Shown in pieces: positions 6,712-16,081 of a stretch of 18,073 bases of DNA. This stretch comes from Dioszegia crocea. Lineage: Eukaryota > Basidiomycota > Tremellomycetes > Tremellales > Bulleribasidiaceae. The position numbers were made by a program, and so were the translations under genes. The stretch covers positions 1 to 18,073 of the forward strand of contig BCKK01000016.1 in the NCBI GenBank assembly GCA_001600615.1. The letters are read 5' to 3'. The notes under the pieces were generated by a model. It was not told the origin of the DNA, did no database searches, and saw only the letters and a list, made by a program, of their open reading frames with translations. Every line of letters begins with the position of its first letter. Position 1 is the first letter of the stretch.

Positions 6712-9700
6712 CTAATACACTTTCTCATACTGCGACTGGTCAGCTTCCGGCCACCGCGAGAATGAATGACACAGCCAACGCTGAAGACAACTCACGAAAC
6801 ACAGATACGCCTTTGATTTCAATACCTCATCGACACTCGCCAGTCTGATGGAAGTACTGCAGGGTCAGCACTGCCCTGTATCTCGCTTCCGAACCCAAAG
6901 ACTCACTCTGAACAGTAACACCAAACCCGCTTCCCGGCCCTTGTATCGCCAACACTGAGCATCTCAAACCCATTCTCACCCTCATCCCCATTCCCACTCG
7001 CTCCCCCATTGATATCCAAATCCCGCATCGCATCAACGACCTTCTTCCCATCTTCAAACATCCTTTCTGGGTCAACAAGGGTGTACGCGATGTAATGCCC
7101 GCCTATCATCGTTCCAAGATGTACAACTACCGCTGTAGGTTGTCAGTGATATGCTCGACGGGTTGCGGAGGGGGGCAGGACATACCGTATAGCTGATACC
7201 ATGTCGGAGCAGATTCAGGTCCGTGATCTACTGACGTCCAGTCCATATATGGTGCTCTAGGTCCAGTGGGTGTTTGTGTGATTTTATAGTTGTTTCTATT
7301 CGGAGCGAGGAAGGGGGCAATGTCGAGTTTTTCAGGGAAAGAGACAAAGTCATCAACCCTGAAATCATCAGTGTTTGGCCTTTCCCTTTCCTGTCCAACC
7401 AAAACAGAGCTCCCCTCCCCGCCCAATCTTCATCCCCCATACCATCCCCAATCCGACCAAAAAACTCACTTTTTCAAATCGTAAAAGCTCGTAAACGTCA
7501 AACTAGTCTTTTGAGTCTGCCTAAACCTCTTCAAATGGAAAACAAGCACTTCAGGCGCTTTAGCAATCAAGTATCGTTTAAACGCCCGTCGATGAACGAA
7601 ATGTGTCGATTGTTTCCTAGTTGGCATTTTGGGCCGAGAGCCCACTGGCAAATCAGACGCCAGAGGTATATTCCCTTCATCAGATTCTTCGGACGTATCG
7701 GACAATCCGTCCGTATCGTCACCTTGCCCATCTGCGTCGGGCTCAAGTTCCGTATCTGCCCCCGAGGAGATATCGGCCGATATTGCCGAATGAGTATTGT
7801 GGGATGAGGAGATTGAGATGGCATCTTCGGGTACGGCTGACGAGTCAGGAATTTGGCGTCGGAGGGGTGATGGAGCCCTAATTTGGGCAGTGTTGGAAGT
7901 GATGGATGGGTGTCGAATGGATGGCCGGTCATCTTCAGTCGTCACGGGCGAGGAGGAAGGGGAAAGGCCATCGGTAGTGATTGAGATAGCAGGCGCTGTG
8001 GCTCTTCGTTGAGATAAGACAGGGGAGCCGTATACTGACGAGTGGGCATCGATATGCCCCTCCACACCCTCATCTTCCTCCTTCAATGCCGGCCCCATTC
8101 CTTGGTATTTCCCACTTTTGATCCTCCAGCATTTCTTGCACGCAAATGAGTTTTCTCCCTCGAGTACCTCCACCGAGGTGAACTGCCTCAGACAGTCCAA
8201 TAACCCGTATTCGCCTGGAGTACCAGATGAGTGGGCGCCGTTGGAATTCACCGCCAAACCCTCGCCGTTATTCGCAGCGCGGAGTTTAGCAAGTGGGTCG
8301 ACCGGGTCCGCGTGGGCACCACTACCGCCGCCTTGATTGGCAAGGATACGATGGATGTATGCCGCCTGAGCAGGAGTAGGACCAGGTCCATGTACATGCT
8401 TCCAGCCACCATTGGTGTAAATGACCGGACTTCCAGGTATTCCCATTGCCGACGTTGTTGACGTGACGCCCGAATTGGTACTCTCGGCTATAGAGCCCCG
8501 TTCAGAATCGGTACCATTTGAAATGATAGGGTTTGTGCCTACTGGGCTCGAAGTGATCGAGGTAGCGCTGGATGATGAAGGTCGAGAAGCGTCCTCCTTC
8601 TTCTTTTTGCCGAATGAGAAGCTCGGCTTGCCCTTCAGCCCGAACCCCTTGATCGAGGAGCTCCGACTAGGTCCGCCTTCGCTTTTCCTGTCGTCGTGGT
8701 CGAATGACAGTCGGCGGTCTTTGGTGTTCTTTGGCGCGTGCTCAGAGTCGGAGAGCTCGGTCTCGGACGTAGCTGCGTCGGTAGGTGAGGGCTTTGCGGA
8801 GCTTGCTTTGGGTCGGAAAAGAGCCTTGAGCTTGTCTCTCTATTGGATCAGTAAAGTGTCATATTCCGTTCAAGGTGGGACGCACCTTTCTAGTCCGCGG
8901 TTCATCTTTCATGCTCAGCGAGATATCCAAGAAGCCTTCGTAGGTGTGTGATACCTAAGTGATTCAGCTTCCAGGCAGATCTGGTATCATGAGCCAAACT
9001 CACACTCTTGCACTTTTCACACACCACGACACTGGCGAGACTACCTCCGAATAAGACATCCACAAACGGTACCAGCTTCTGATTATCTGGAACCTCCCTC
9101 CATTCTTCCGGCTGACCCATCACTGCCCTAGCCATGGGATCAAACTGCTGTTTGACCGGACTCCCCGGTTGGCTCGGCGCAGGACTAGGTAACGGGCTAG
9201 GCATAGGACTTATCCCTGCCAATTCCCTCGATGGACCTCTCCCCCTCCCGCCTCCGCCACTTTTCTTTGTAGGCCTGGGCGCAAATTGCTCAGGCTGTAA
9301 TTTCTTAATTACATCCTTCTCCTCCATCTCCATACTATCCAGCAGGTGACGCAAAAGCTCGTGAGCGTCCTGTTGTCGATAATCGTCATATTGGTCGTAT
9401 TTCCTTGCAATCTCCCGAAGGACAGTCCGGAGCGACATGCATTTCCCAGATGACGTTTCGCCGGATCCATATGTCCCGCCACCGGCATCTTTCATCTTCC
9501 ATGCTCGGTGTAGATTGTTGATGAAGGCTCGAGTGACGGGTAAGAGCTCGTATAGGGGTGGCTCGAGTGCGTCGGGTTGGAGCGCGGGAACGAGGGAGGG
9601 CGGGAAGATGGGTCGGGGGATGGAGATGGATGGACCGAGAGATGATGAAGGGGAGGACGTAAGGAGGGAGATGAGCGGTCGAGTTGAGCTTAGCTATAGG

Positions 9701-10006
9701 CTTTAGCGTAGCTCAATAACGCACAGCCCTTATCCGCACAGCAGCGGAAATGCTTACAGCTTGGAACGTCGAGTTTAGAAAGCAAGTATTCTGCTCATTG
9801 ATGATCCCAATAGGCTTCAAGGCTGACGGTAGACCTTTAGCAGGGGAAGATGAGTTCGGCAGAGGAGTAGCGGCTGAAATGACAGGCGAAGCAGCCTCCA
9901 GGTTTCTCCGCTCAGACTGGGGCGAAGCGAGCGGTGTGGCCATATCTCTCGAAGGGCCGGATAGCGAGGGACGCGGCGTGATGTCGGGGGAGCTTGCGAC
10001 GGCCAT
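6712..10006 (-). CDS. Ubiquitin carboxyl-terminal hydrolase, USP16/USP45-like, 951 aa, 8 exons
   Basis: Cysteine protease removing ubiquitin from substrates. Exons: 10006-9758, 9693-9004, 8954-8886, 8839-7470, 7358-7186, 7132-6907, 6856-6796, 6729-6712; phases close to 952 codons. The Cys box GIINEQNTCFLNSTFQA has nucleophile Cys75 and oxyanion Asn70. QQDAHELLRHLLDSME follows. Then come VVCEKCKSVSHTYEGFLD (zinc-finger half 1, Cys308/311), NSFACKKCWR (half 2, Cys570/573), VLVFHLKRFRQ, FPEKLDIAPF, the His box GTMIGGHYIAYTL (His863), the third catalytic residue in CSDTSIR (Asp926), and KAYLCFYEKV at the end. These blocks match human USP16/45 in order. A 258-residue Ser-rich, basic and acidic low-complexity insert splits the zinc finger; human USP16 also carries a long insert there. 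The N-terminus is a short Ser/Pro-rich tail of about 65 aa; no ZnF-UBP domain, present in human USP16, is seen here or in the 588 bases upstream. Start: first in-frame ATG before the Cys box, with only non-conserved residues ahead. Substrate is unknown; histone H2A is the USP16 precedent. Confidence 0.9.
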
Positions 10007-10594
10007 CTTGCCTCACTGCTCTAATGCGGAAGATGTAAAATTGCGGGTAAAGTACAGAAAGTGATGAGGCGGCTAAAGGATGTCCTCTGCTCTGCCAAGA
10101 TCAGGGTCTGTCTGGTTTGTGGGATCTGTCGGCCCTCCCCGAACCCGAAATATCTAGGCCGGGGCCCGTGGCTTTTATGGGGTGATAAGGGGAGGCGAAG
10201 GGGTATGTACACGGCGTCTCTGCACAGAGCTTGATGCAGCTGTCGTGGCTCTGTAAAGACTGGACGGAACAAGAAATGCAAAAGATCCTTCGAGATGCAA
10301 GCGATCGGCGCTGTACACCCGCGACCGGCAGCCGGTTCCGGCGCCCGACGTGTCGTCGACGTGTTGGTGCGCTTCCAGTGGTGTCTAGCACTTTCGTACA
10401 CTGGGATTAAGATCACAAGGCAACTGAAGGCAGATCATATGGTCAGAATGCCAATCACTAGTTGCGCGACCAGAGGCACGACTGCATTGTGCGAGTTTCA
10501 AGGGTATCATCCGCTCCCGCTCTACTTCGTTGGTATCGTGTCAGATCGACAACGTGGTCACCGTCTGGGTCGTAGCATTTGCGCAAGGTCGTAT
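10007..10594. other. Intergenic: USP promoter and 3' end of the RPEL gene
   Basis: No supported gene; the minus frame at 10021-10416 lacks family signals and good codon structure. Two AGGGG (stress-response-element-like) words sit at 10188-10192 and 10199-10203, and a short GC-rich stretch at about 10320-10365 contains GTCGTCGACG. These are short and could be chance. Confidence 0.4.
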
Positions 10595-11416
10595 TTACTT
10601 GGATGGAGGGGCCTCGTTAGCTATTATGGTCAGCTCTGATGAGTTCCAGCCAAGCGAGCAGGCGAGCGGCATCTCGACTTACCGTTCAGGATACCCTTCT
10701 TCACTAGCTCTTCGGGGGATGGTCGCTCAGCAATCTCCTTCTCCAACTTATCCTGCAAACTTCAGCTCACGATAGCTGCCTTTATACACGAGCGACTTGA
10801 CTCACAGCATTGAGGGACCGTTCTAGCTCCTGCTTCTTGCCAGCAAGCGCGTCGTTAGGGGCACCTGTCACCATCAGCAACTCATCGAGCAGAAGTTGGA
10901 GCAATGCTCCGAGTAACAAGAAATCTGAAGCTCACCGTGTAGGATTCCCTGGTCCTGGAGCTCCTTTGGGTCCGGTCGGTCCGAGAACAGCTTCTCAAGC
11001 TTTGCCTGGTCTGTGGAGCTGTGGGGGTTGAGGTCGTGTGACTTGTCGACACCGCCAACGGTTCCACCGGGAGCAGGAACGATGCTGGGGACAGCAGCGT
11101 GAGCCTGAACGTGGGCCTGACCAGCAAGGCTCGAGGCAGTCGCAGCGGCAGTGCTTGCGGCGGAAGACGCAGCGGCAACGGCCTGGTTTCCGATAGATTT
11201 GGCCTGCTCAGTCATAGTCGCGGCAGCCTGAGAGTTGGCAGCTTGGTTGGCGAGGTTGGTGACCTGCTCGACGGTCTGAGCGACGAGGTTCTTGGTCTGG
11301 TCTAGGATACCAGGGGCGGTGGAGTTGGTGTTGGGTGCGGCTGGAAATGTCAGCAGGCAGCTGCTGAGCAGGATGTCGAAAGCCCGGTATGAAGAGCTGG
11401 CTATCTACTCACACAT
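10595..11416 (-). CDS. Small RPEL-repeat protein, 187 aa, 5 exons
   Basis: Exons: 11416-11413, 11340-10936, 10864-10806, 10752-10683, 10620-10595 (188 codons with stop). The first coding exon is only ATG plus T. Two RPEL motifs are clear: LEKLFSDRPDPKELQDQGIL (116-135, core R123-P-x-P-x-E-L129) and LEKEIAERPSPEELVKKGIL (159-178, core R166-P-x-P-E-E-L172). RPEL repeats bind G-actin in animal MRTF and Phactr proteins; small RPEL proteins also occur in fungi, where the role is poorly known. Residues about 14-85 are rich in Ala, Gln, Ser and Thr with regular polar/apolar spacing (e.g. NLVAQTVEQVTNLANQAA), resembling LEA-like or lipid-binding amphipathic helices, followed by a Pro/Gly linker. There is no signal peptide or membrane segment. 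It is divergent from BCP1 across 290 bp. The RPEL identification is strong; actin binding here is inference. Confidence 0.85.
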
Positions 11417-11550
11417 GGTGGATCTGTTGGGGTGTTCTGTGGTGTTGTTTGAGTGCTGTTGTGGTGTAGATGAAGGATGGTATAGGCGAGGAATGTTAGG
11501 ACAAGGGCTGGCAGTAGGAAAGCTGACAGGGCGGGGCCAAGTCTAGGCCC

Positions 11551-11560
11551 ATGACGTCAT
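11551..11560. promoter_or_regulatory. CRE-like palindrome ATGACGTCAT
   Basis: Perfect 10-bp palindrome containing TGACGTCA, the consensus site for ATF/CREB-type bZIP factors. It sits 136 bases upstream of the RPEL start and 147 bases upstream of BCP1, so it could act on either gene. The site is seen directly; the binding factor is inferred. Confidence 0.5.
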
Positions 11561-11586
11561 GGCACCCCCTTTGGTTCCGTCACGGT

Positions 11587-11592
11587 CACGTG
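11587..11592. promoter_or_regulatory. E-box CACGTG
   Basis: Palindromic CACGTG in GTCACGTGCA context, close to the Cbf1-type bHLH site GTCACGTG. It is 115 bases upstream of the BCP1 ATG and 27 bases from the CRE palindrome. Factor identity is inferred. Confidence 0.4.
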
Positions 11593-11706
11593 CACCCAGC
11601 AGTCATCTTACGTATTCTGAAATTTCAGCAATGAGATTGAAACCGAGCTTTGATCTTTCGATACCTACGCTCGCACCCATACACAATACATAGCACGCAG
11701 CTCACA

Positions 11707-12860
11707 ATGCCCGCCAATCGTACATTATCAGCTGTGCCCGCTTCCACAGCAGCCAAGCGAAAAAACGCACCCCGCGAAGATGAGGATGACTCCGACAGCG
11801 GCTCAGATAGCGATGCTGTCAGTTGCAATCCTTGCATCTTGGTTTTGCGTGCTAATGCCTGCAGAGCATGATTAATGTTGACTTTGACTTCCACAACTTC
11901 ACACCGGAGGTAGATCTGTATGTTGTCGTCACTAAGTATCGAGATTGCAGCTGATGTTCGCAGAATAGCTCTGAAACGATTGATCCGTCAAACCCTTTCA
12001 CATGACGATAGCCTGATTGATGTCCACCCACTTGCCGAGTTGATACTGTCTGAAGGTGTTCGGACAGGAGCAGGAAGCACCATAAAGACTGAGGGAGAGG
12101 AGAGTGATCCTTGGGCTATGGTCGCTGTGTTGGATGTCAACAGAAATAGAGTAAGTTGCTTTTGAGGCAACAACCCTACCGTCGCTGACGAGCAGGCCAA
12201 TCCCGCTCTAGCACCCTTCTTACAGTACCTCCAAAGTACCCTTCCCTCCAACTCCCCCATCAATGCCATTCTCGACCCCACAGGCCCACATCGGCCCGCC
12301 CTGACCTTCTCCCTCCGATTGCTCAACCTACCGTTACCGCTCATTCCGCCATTGTACAAGATGCTAGGGCAGGAGCTGGCAGAAGGTCGGAAAGAGGGGC
12401 GGGATATACCGGAGTTTACGCATTACCTGATATGGGGCAGGGGATATAAGCTGGAAGGGACGGAAGAGGCGATGGGTCTAGAGATGGATGGAGCGAAGTG
12501 AGTTGATCCTGGTATTCGGTCGAGAATCCTGGGGCTGATGAACAGCAACTCTGTCGGAGGCAAGAAGAAGAAGTCTAAGGCTACATCGAGAGCTCCGATA
12601 GTCCCTCTGCAAGCGGGAGTATTCCCATATCACCCCGAGGAAGAATACTTGGACCGAGTGAGTAATGCCGATTTCACCCTGTAGCCACACTTTTGCTGAT
12701 GGACCAGGTCGCAATGGTGGTTCACTCCTATCCCTTCAAATCCGCACCAGTGCGAGATGACGATTCGTTCGGAGTCGAGCAGCACGGCCGGTTGGTCCTG
12801 CTGGATGCGGCAAATATGACTGGAGCAGTTGCAGCAATGGAAGAGGCATGTCGACAATGA
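11707..12860 (+). CDS. BCP1: Bcp1 / BCCIP family nuclear protein, 305 aa, 6 exons
   Basis: Yeast Bcp1 is a nuclear protein acting as chaperone of the 60S ribosomal protein Rpl23 (uL14) and needed for nuclear export of Mss4; human BCCIP is the homologue. Exons: 11707-11817, 11865-11917, 11964-12150, 12196-12497, 12546-12657, 12708-12860; 306 codons with exact phases. Family blocks in order: acidic N-terminus (EDEDDSDSGSDSD), INVDFDFHNF (yeast VNVDFEFFNP), DLIALKRLIRQTL, GSTIKTEGEESDPWAMV (yeast GSTVKVDGKESDPFA), RLLNLPLPLIPPLYKML, EFTHYLIWGRGYK, a Lys-rich linker GGKKKKSK, VFPYHPEEEYL and a C-terminal GRLVLLDAANMTGAV. The length is near yeast Bcp1 (283 aa). Exon 3 could start at a nearer AG (11950), but only the AG at 11962-11963 keeps the conserved DLIALK frame. 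The call is strong. Confidence 0.92.
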
Positions 12861-13088
12861 GTGAGAGGCGGGGAATCATGCAGCACATGATTTGGTTGAA
12901 ACCGTACAGTACCTTCGCACATTTGCTCCGCTCCATGAGGCTCAAACGGAGGAGACGTGTAAACGCCCTCACGCCAGCTTACGCTCAGGCCTCCAGGCAC
13001 CGCTCAAAAGGCCGCATCCTTTAGCGGGTGTTTCAGATTTTCGAGGGTTACCGAAAGCTTACATTCCTCCCAGGCGTCCCTTTGGATA

Positions 13089-13108
13089 ACTCTAATCGAC
13101 TCTAATCG
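13089..13108 (+). repeat. Tandem 10-mer ACTCTAATCG x2
   Basis: Two exact adjacent copies about 180-200 bases upstream of the GPI-type gene ATG. It could be a doubled factor-binding site or a small slippage duplication; nothing else in the sequence decides. Confidence 0.5.
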
Positions 13109-13163
13109 CTTCGAAAATCTTCTTGGCGCCGTTCAAGCAGCAAGATACTGATGCACGCTGGCA

Positions 13164-13171
13164 TATATATA
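13164..13171 (+). promoter_or_regulatory. TATA box of the GPI-type gene
   Basis: TATATATA lies 115 bases upstream of ATG 13286 and is followed by a C/T-rich leader. Strong TATA plus pyrimidine leader suggests high or regulated expression (inference). Confidence 0.5.
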
Positions 13172-13285
13172 GCAGTCAATTATGCCCCTTCTTCCTCTTC
13201 ATCCCTCTCTCCGACTCATTCTCACACAACTCCTCCAAACACCCCTTCCCGCACAACTTTCGCATCACTCAGCCCATCCACCAAT

Positions 13286-13679
13286 ATGCGCTTCGTCAAT
13301 GCCGCTACCCTCTTGACGCTCATCACAGCTGTGGCTGGATCCGCCCTTGTCGGACGTCATGAGGGTCACGACCATGGAAACTCTAGTGTAAGTTCCCCTC
13401 TCAAAAACTTGGACCCTGGCTGACTGAACAGATGACCAACAGCATGAGCATGTCAGGCAGTGTCGTACGTACTCAGCCCCAACCTCTCCCTGCACGATAA
13501 AACTCATTGATCTTGTGGACATGGCCAAGCTGATCACCCAGTCAACAAGCGCTACAGTTACCACCTCCATCGGCTCTGCGGCTGCGGCTGCTTCATCCTC
13601 TTCCGCGGCTGCTTTCCCCATTGCTCGACCTGGTGCACTCACTGGAGCTTTGGCGCTTATGGTTGCTTTGATGGCGTAG
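13286..13679 (+). CDS. Small secreted GPI-anchored-type protein, 90 aa, 3 exons
   Basis: Not a named family. Exons 13286-13387, 13432-13464 and 13542-13679 give 91 codons with stop. The N-terminus MRFVNAATLLTLITAVAG is a signal peptide with a likely cut after AVAGSA. The mature part is tiny: a His-rich HEGHDHG motif, then Ser/Thr/Ala-rich sequence (MSMSGSVSTSATVTTS). The C-terminus has small residues (SSSSAAAF) and then a hydrophobic tail GALTGALALMVALMA ending at the stop, the classic layout of a GPI-attachment signal. This points to a cell-surface or wall-linked mini-protein, heavily O-glycosylated. The His cluster might bind metal (weak inference). It converges on the AP-3 mu gene. Confidence 0.8.
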
Positions 13680-13991
13680 GGGACAGGGGTAGTGGGAGCC
13701 CGGAGGAGATGTGAGGGGGATTGGCCGCGTGATTGCTTGATGCTAGATCTCCAATGCGATGTATGCCGTTGTGCTCAAGAGCTTTTGAAGCGGAAACCGA
13801 TTCCGGAATGGGGACAGGAACAGTGTCTAAGACTTTAGTTTGATTTCAGTGGTACATTCGATGTCAATGTTGCTCGTAGGTACCTCGAGATCATTACATG
13901 CGGGTCATACAGCACGCAAAGGACGAGTCAAGTGTCCCCTCCTCACGTTGAGCGAAGCACCGTGCATTGACGAGCTTGATACCGCTACAAT
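13680..13991. other. Convergent 3' ends of the GPI-type gene and AP-3 mu
   Basis: 312 bases between two stop codons on opposite strands. A plus frame of 89 codons crosses part of it but overlaps the AP-3 mu end and shows no protein features. No other element was seen. Confidence 0.5.
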
Positions 13992-15803
13992 CTACCACCT
14001 CACCTCGTACTTTCCCGCCTTACTTGCCACACGCACTCCCTTGAATGGCTTGTACATGACATCCCCAGCGACCTTGAGCTGGTCGATTCGTAAGCCGGTG
14101 AAGGTTTGATGTTGGATGAGGAAAGATACGTCGAAGGATGGCGAAGGGATAGGATGCAGTGTCCTGATCCGAGTAAGCTCACAAGTCACTACACATTGTA
14201 GACGACTTACGATGATGTAAAAGATCCAGTCAGACTTGGTGCTCTTTCAGTCGCTGTAAGACTAGCCAATTTCCACCTCAGTATTTGTGTATGTGGGTCA
14301 AATTCCCATGTCCCACCTCCAACGCCTCCATCCGCTTTGCTCTCTTCTCGCCGTGCCAGGCCATTCGAATTAGTACCTGGCATTCGTTTGTCCCCTGTGG
14401 CAGTTGCGCTGACTGATGTAGCTCCTTCGCCGAGGTGGATCGAAATGACGATATCTTCGATTGGACGGGAGTTGGTTCGTGAGGTGAGAGTGAGGGAGAA
14501 TTTGCCTAGAACATTAGCATACAGGCCGGAGAAGTGGTTCATTGATGAAGACTTACCGCTATACTCATCGACAGACATGTTGGCTTTCAGTTGTAGTGGC
14601 AATTGTCCCCTTCCAAGCGGAACTTCCGACTGATAGTCCAACAGCCGGAATTTACCGTCAGGCGGGATGAATGACAAGACATGATCCCGTTCCCATTTGT
14701 TATATCTTCGAGTATCAGCTTAGTCTTATGAATTTAGATTCTGGACCCACCTTATACATGGGTGAAATGAGCAGTTGCCCATGACTTTCGGGTTCCCGAA
14801 ATTCAAGAGTAGGTCGGGATTGCCGGATAAGCGGGAGTTACAGTTGATTCTGCCGCTTGTCGAAGAAGATAGGACGTTGCCCTTACTGTTCATTAGTCAG
14901 CGAGGTATATCTCGATGTAGCAGTGATAAGCTCACCGATCTATGATACAGTCTAGAGATTCTTCGACATCAAAGTAGATTTCGTTATTTGAGTGACGGAC
15001 ATTCGGTCTGCGCCATGGTATTGGGGCGGTGAATGGTGCTGAAGCTGGGCTTTGGATACTGTCATTGGTCAGCTTGTACTGAAACCGAGAGCTAGAGTGG
15101 GCCAGCTCACGATGAGACCCCAGCAGCACTGAGCAACTTCCGCATCAGCGTCGGCGGGAGGACGATCTCTTTCAGCATGTTGGTCTCCATCGTCATTGGA
15201 TGACCCTCATCCAGCATTTCCTCAATGAGCTGGGAATGTCAGCTTGAGCGCTAATGCACCATATGGTAGCTCACCATGTAGACGATATCGAAGTTCTCCT
15301 TGATGGCAGACTCGGTCACTTCTCCGAGATACTCGCTAAGCGTCTCGAGGAAAGAGCCAAGAAACGCGAATGCGAATAGCGGATTTACTGGATATTGTCA
15401 GCTCATCTCTCTCCAGCTCATTTCCAGCGGTTCAGAAGGCGAGCTGACTTACGCTCATGCCCTACAGGAACCAAGAACCGCAAGCCCTCCTTCTCAACAT
15501 GACACAGCGCCGCTCCGCCCATCCCTACACCACCGCTAGCACCCATTGATAGCGTGTTGACCCATAGTATAGGCTCCAGTTCTCCTCCATTTGATGTCGA
15601 CGAAGATGGAGAGGCCTGCGATAGCTTCAGGGCGTGGTTGAACGTATCTATATGAGAGGTGGCATAGGACGGTGGGTGTTGGGGGAAATGTGAGCTGATG
15701 AGTGGTTTCCTAACATTTTCAGCTCTGTCAAAAAAAGGCCGATGCTAGAAGACCCAGCTCACCCGTTCGTGTCGAGGATGATGATACCGTCTATACTTGC
15801 CAT
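13992..15803 (-). CDS. APM3: AP-3 adaptor complex mu subunit, 467 aa, 9 exons
   Basis: Medium chain of the AP-3 adaptor, which sorts cargo from Golgi/endosome to the vacuole and binds Tyr-based signals. Exons: 15803-15763, 15709-15453, 15387-15275, 15229-15111, 15058-14936, 14885-14751, 14705-14557, 14505-14211, 14163-13992; 468 codons, phases exact. The N-terminal longin-type domain starts MASIDGIIILDTNGKPLISS and runs to about residue 150, with FDIVYMLIEEMLDEGHPMTM typical of adaptor mu chains. The mu-homology domain begins near PIPWRRPNVRHSNNEIYFDV (190-209), followed by SGRINCNSRLSGNPDLLL, CSFHPCIRYNKWERD, LSFIPPDGKFRLLDY, and ends MYKPFKGVRVASKAGKYEVR. An insert of low-complexity Gly/Ala/Ser at about residues 365-395 makes it longer than human AP3M1 (418 aa). 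NPDLLL and SFHPCIR favour AP-3 over AP-1/AP-2 mu. The start is the first ATG and fits the domain start. Confidence 0.92.
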
Positions 15804-16081
15804 GTTGATTATAGCTTTACAAAAGGTAAGACGAGGGAGCAGTATGCACCTGGGCGAAGCCAGAGCCAGCTTGATGCGTGCCGTAATTTGGGGCCCCGCA
15901 ATTCTGGTTCAGTGAAGAATTTTGGATCAGTGCTGCCTTCACAATCATCTATACCTCGACCCTGCTTGCAGATCATCCTAGCCACTACACCCGCTCAGTC
16001 AGAGCAGTCCTCTCCGTAGAGAATCTGCACGCTTCCCTCAATTCCCGACAAAAGCCGAAATAGCTTCCCTCCTCGCCCATC
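15804..16081. promoter_or_regulatory. Divergent promoter of AP-3 mu and NSA1
   Basis: 278 bases between two start codons. No TATA is seen on either side. An 8-bp palindrome GGGGCCCC sits at 15890-15897. The 60 bases before the NSA1 ATG are C/T-rich. Confidence 0.5.

Larger units (their letters stand above)
11417..11706. promoter_or_regulatory. Divergent promoter between the RPEL gene and BCP1
   Basis: 290 bases separate the two start codons. The region holds a perfect palindromic CRE (11551-11560) and a CACGTG E-box (11587-11592), both nearer BCP1. No TATA box is seen on either side, fitting housekeeping-type expression of BCP1. Confidence 0.6.
12861..13285. other. Intergenic: BCP1 3' flank and promoter of the GPI-type gene
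   Basis: No gene is seen. A perfect tandem 10-mer, ACTCTAATCG twice, lies at 13089-13108. A TATA box is at 13164-13171, and the leader from about 13180 to 13262 is C/T-rich, as is usual in strongly expressed fungal genes. Confidence 0.5.

Noticed and set aside
7274..8951. Several + frames of 60-180 codons over the USP gene
   Set aside because: They overlap conserved USP exons on the other strand, show no motifs and start mostly at non-ATG codons.
10021..10416. 131-codon minus frame upstream of the USP gene, checked as a missing N-terminal ZnF-UBP exon
   Set aside because: It has no Cys/His pattern of a ZnF-UBP, no donor leading to the USP start, and no protein-like composition.
15890..15897. 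GGGGCCCC palindrome as an operator
   Set aside because: Eight bases of G/C symmetry in a promoter is easily chance, and no second copy or known factor site supports it.
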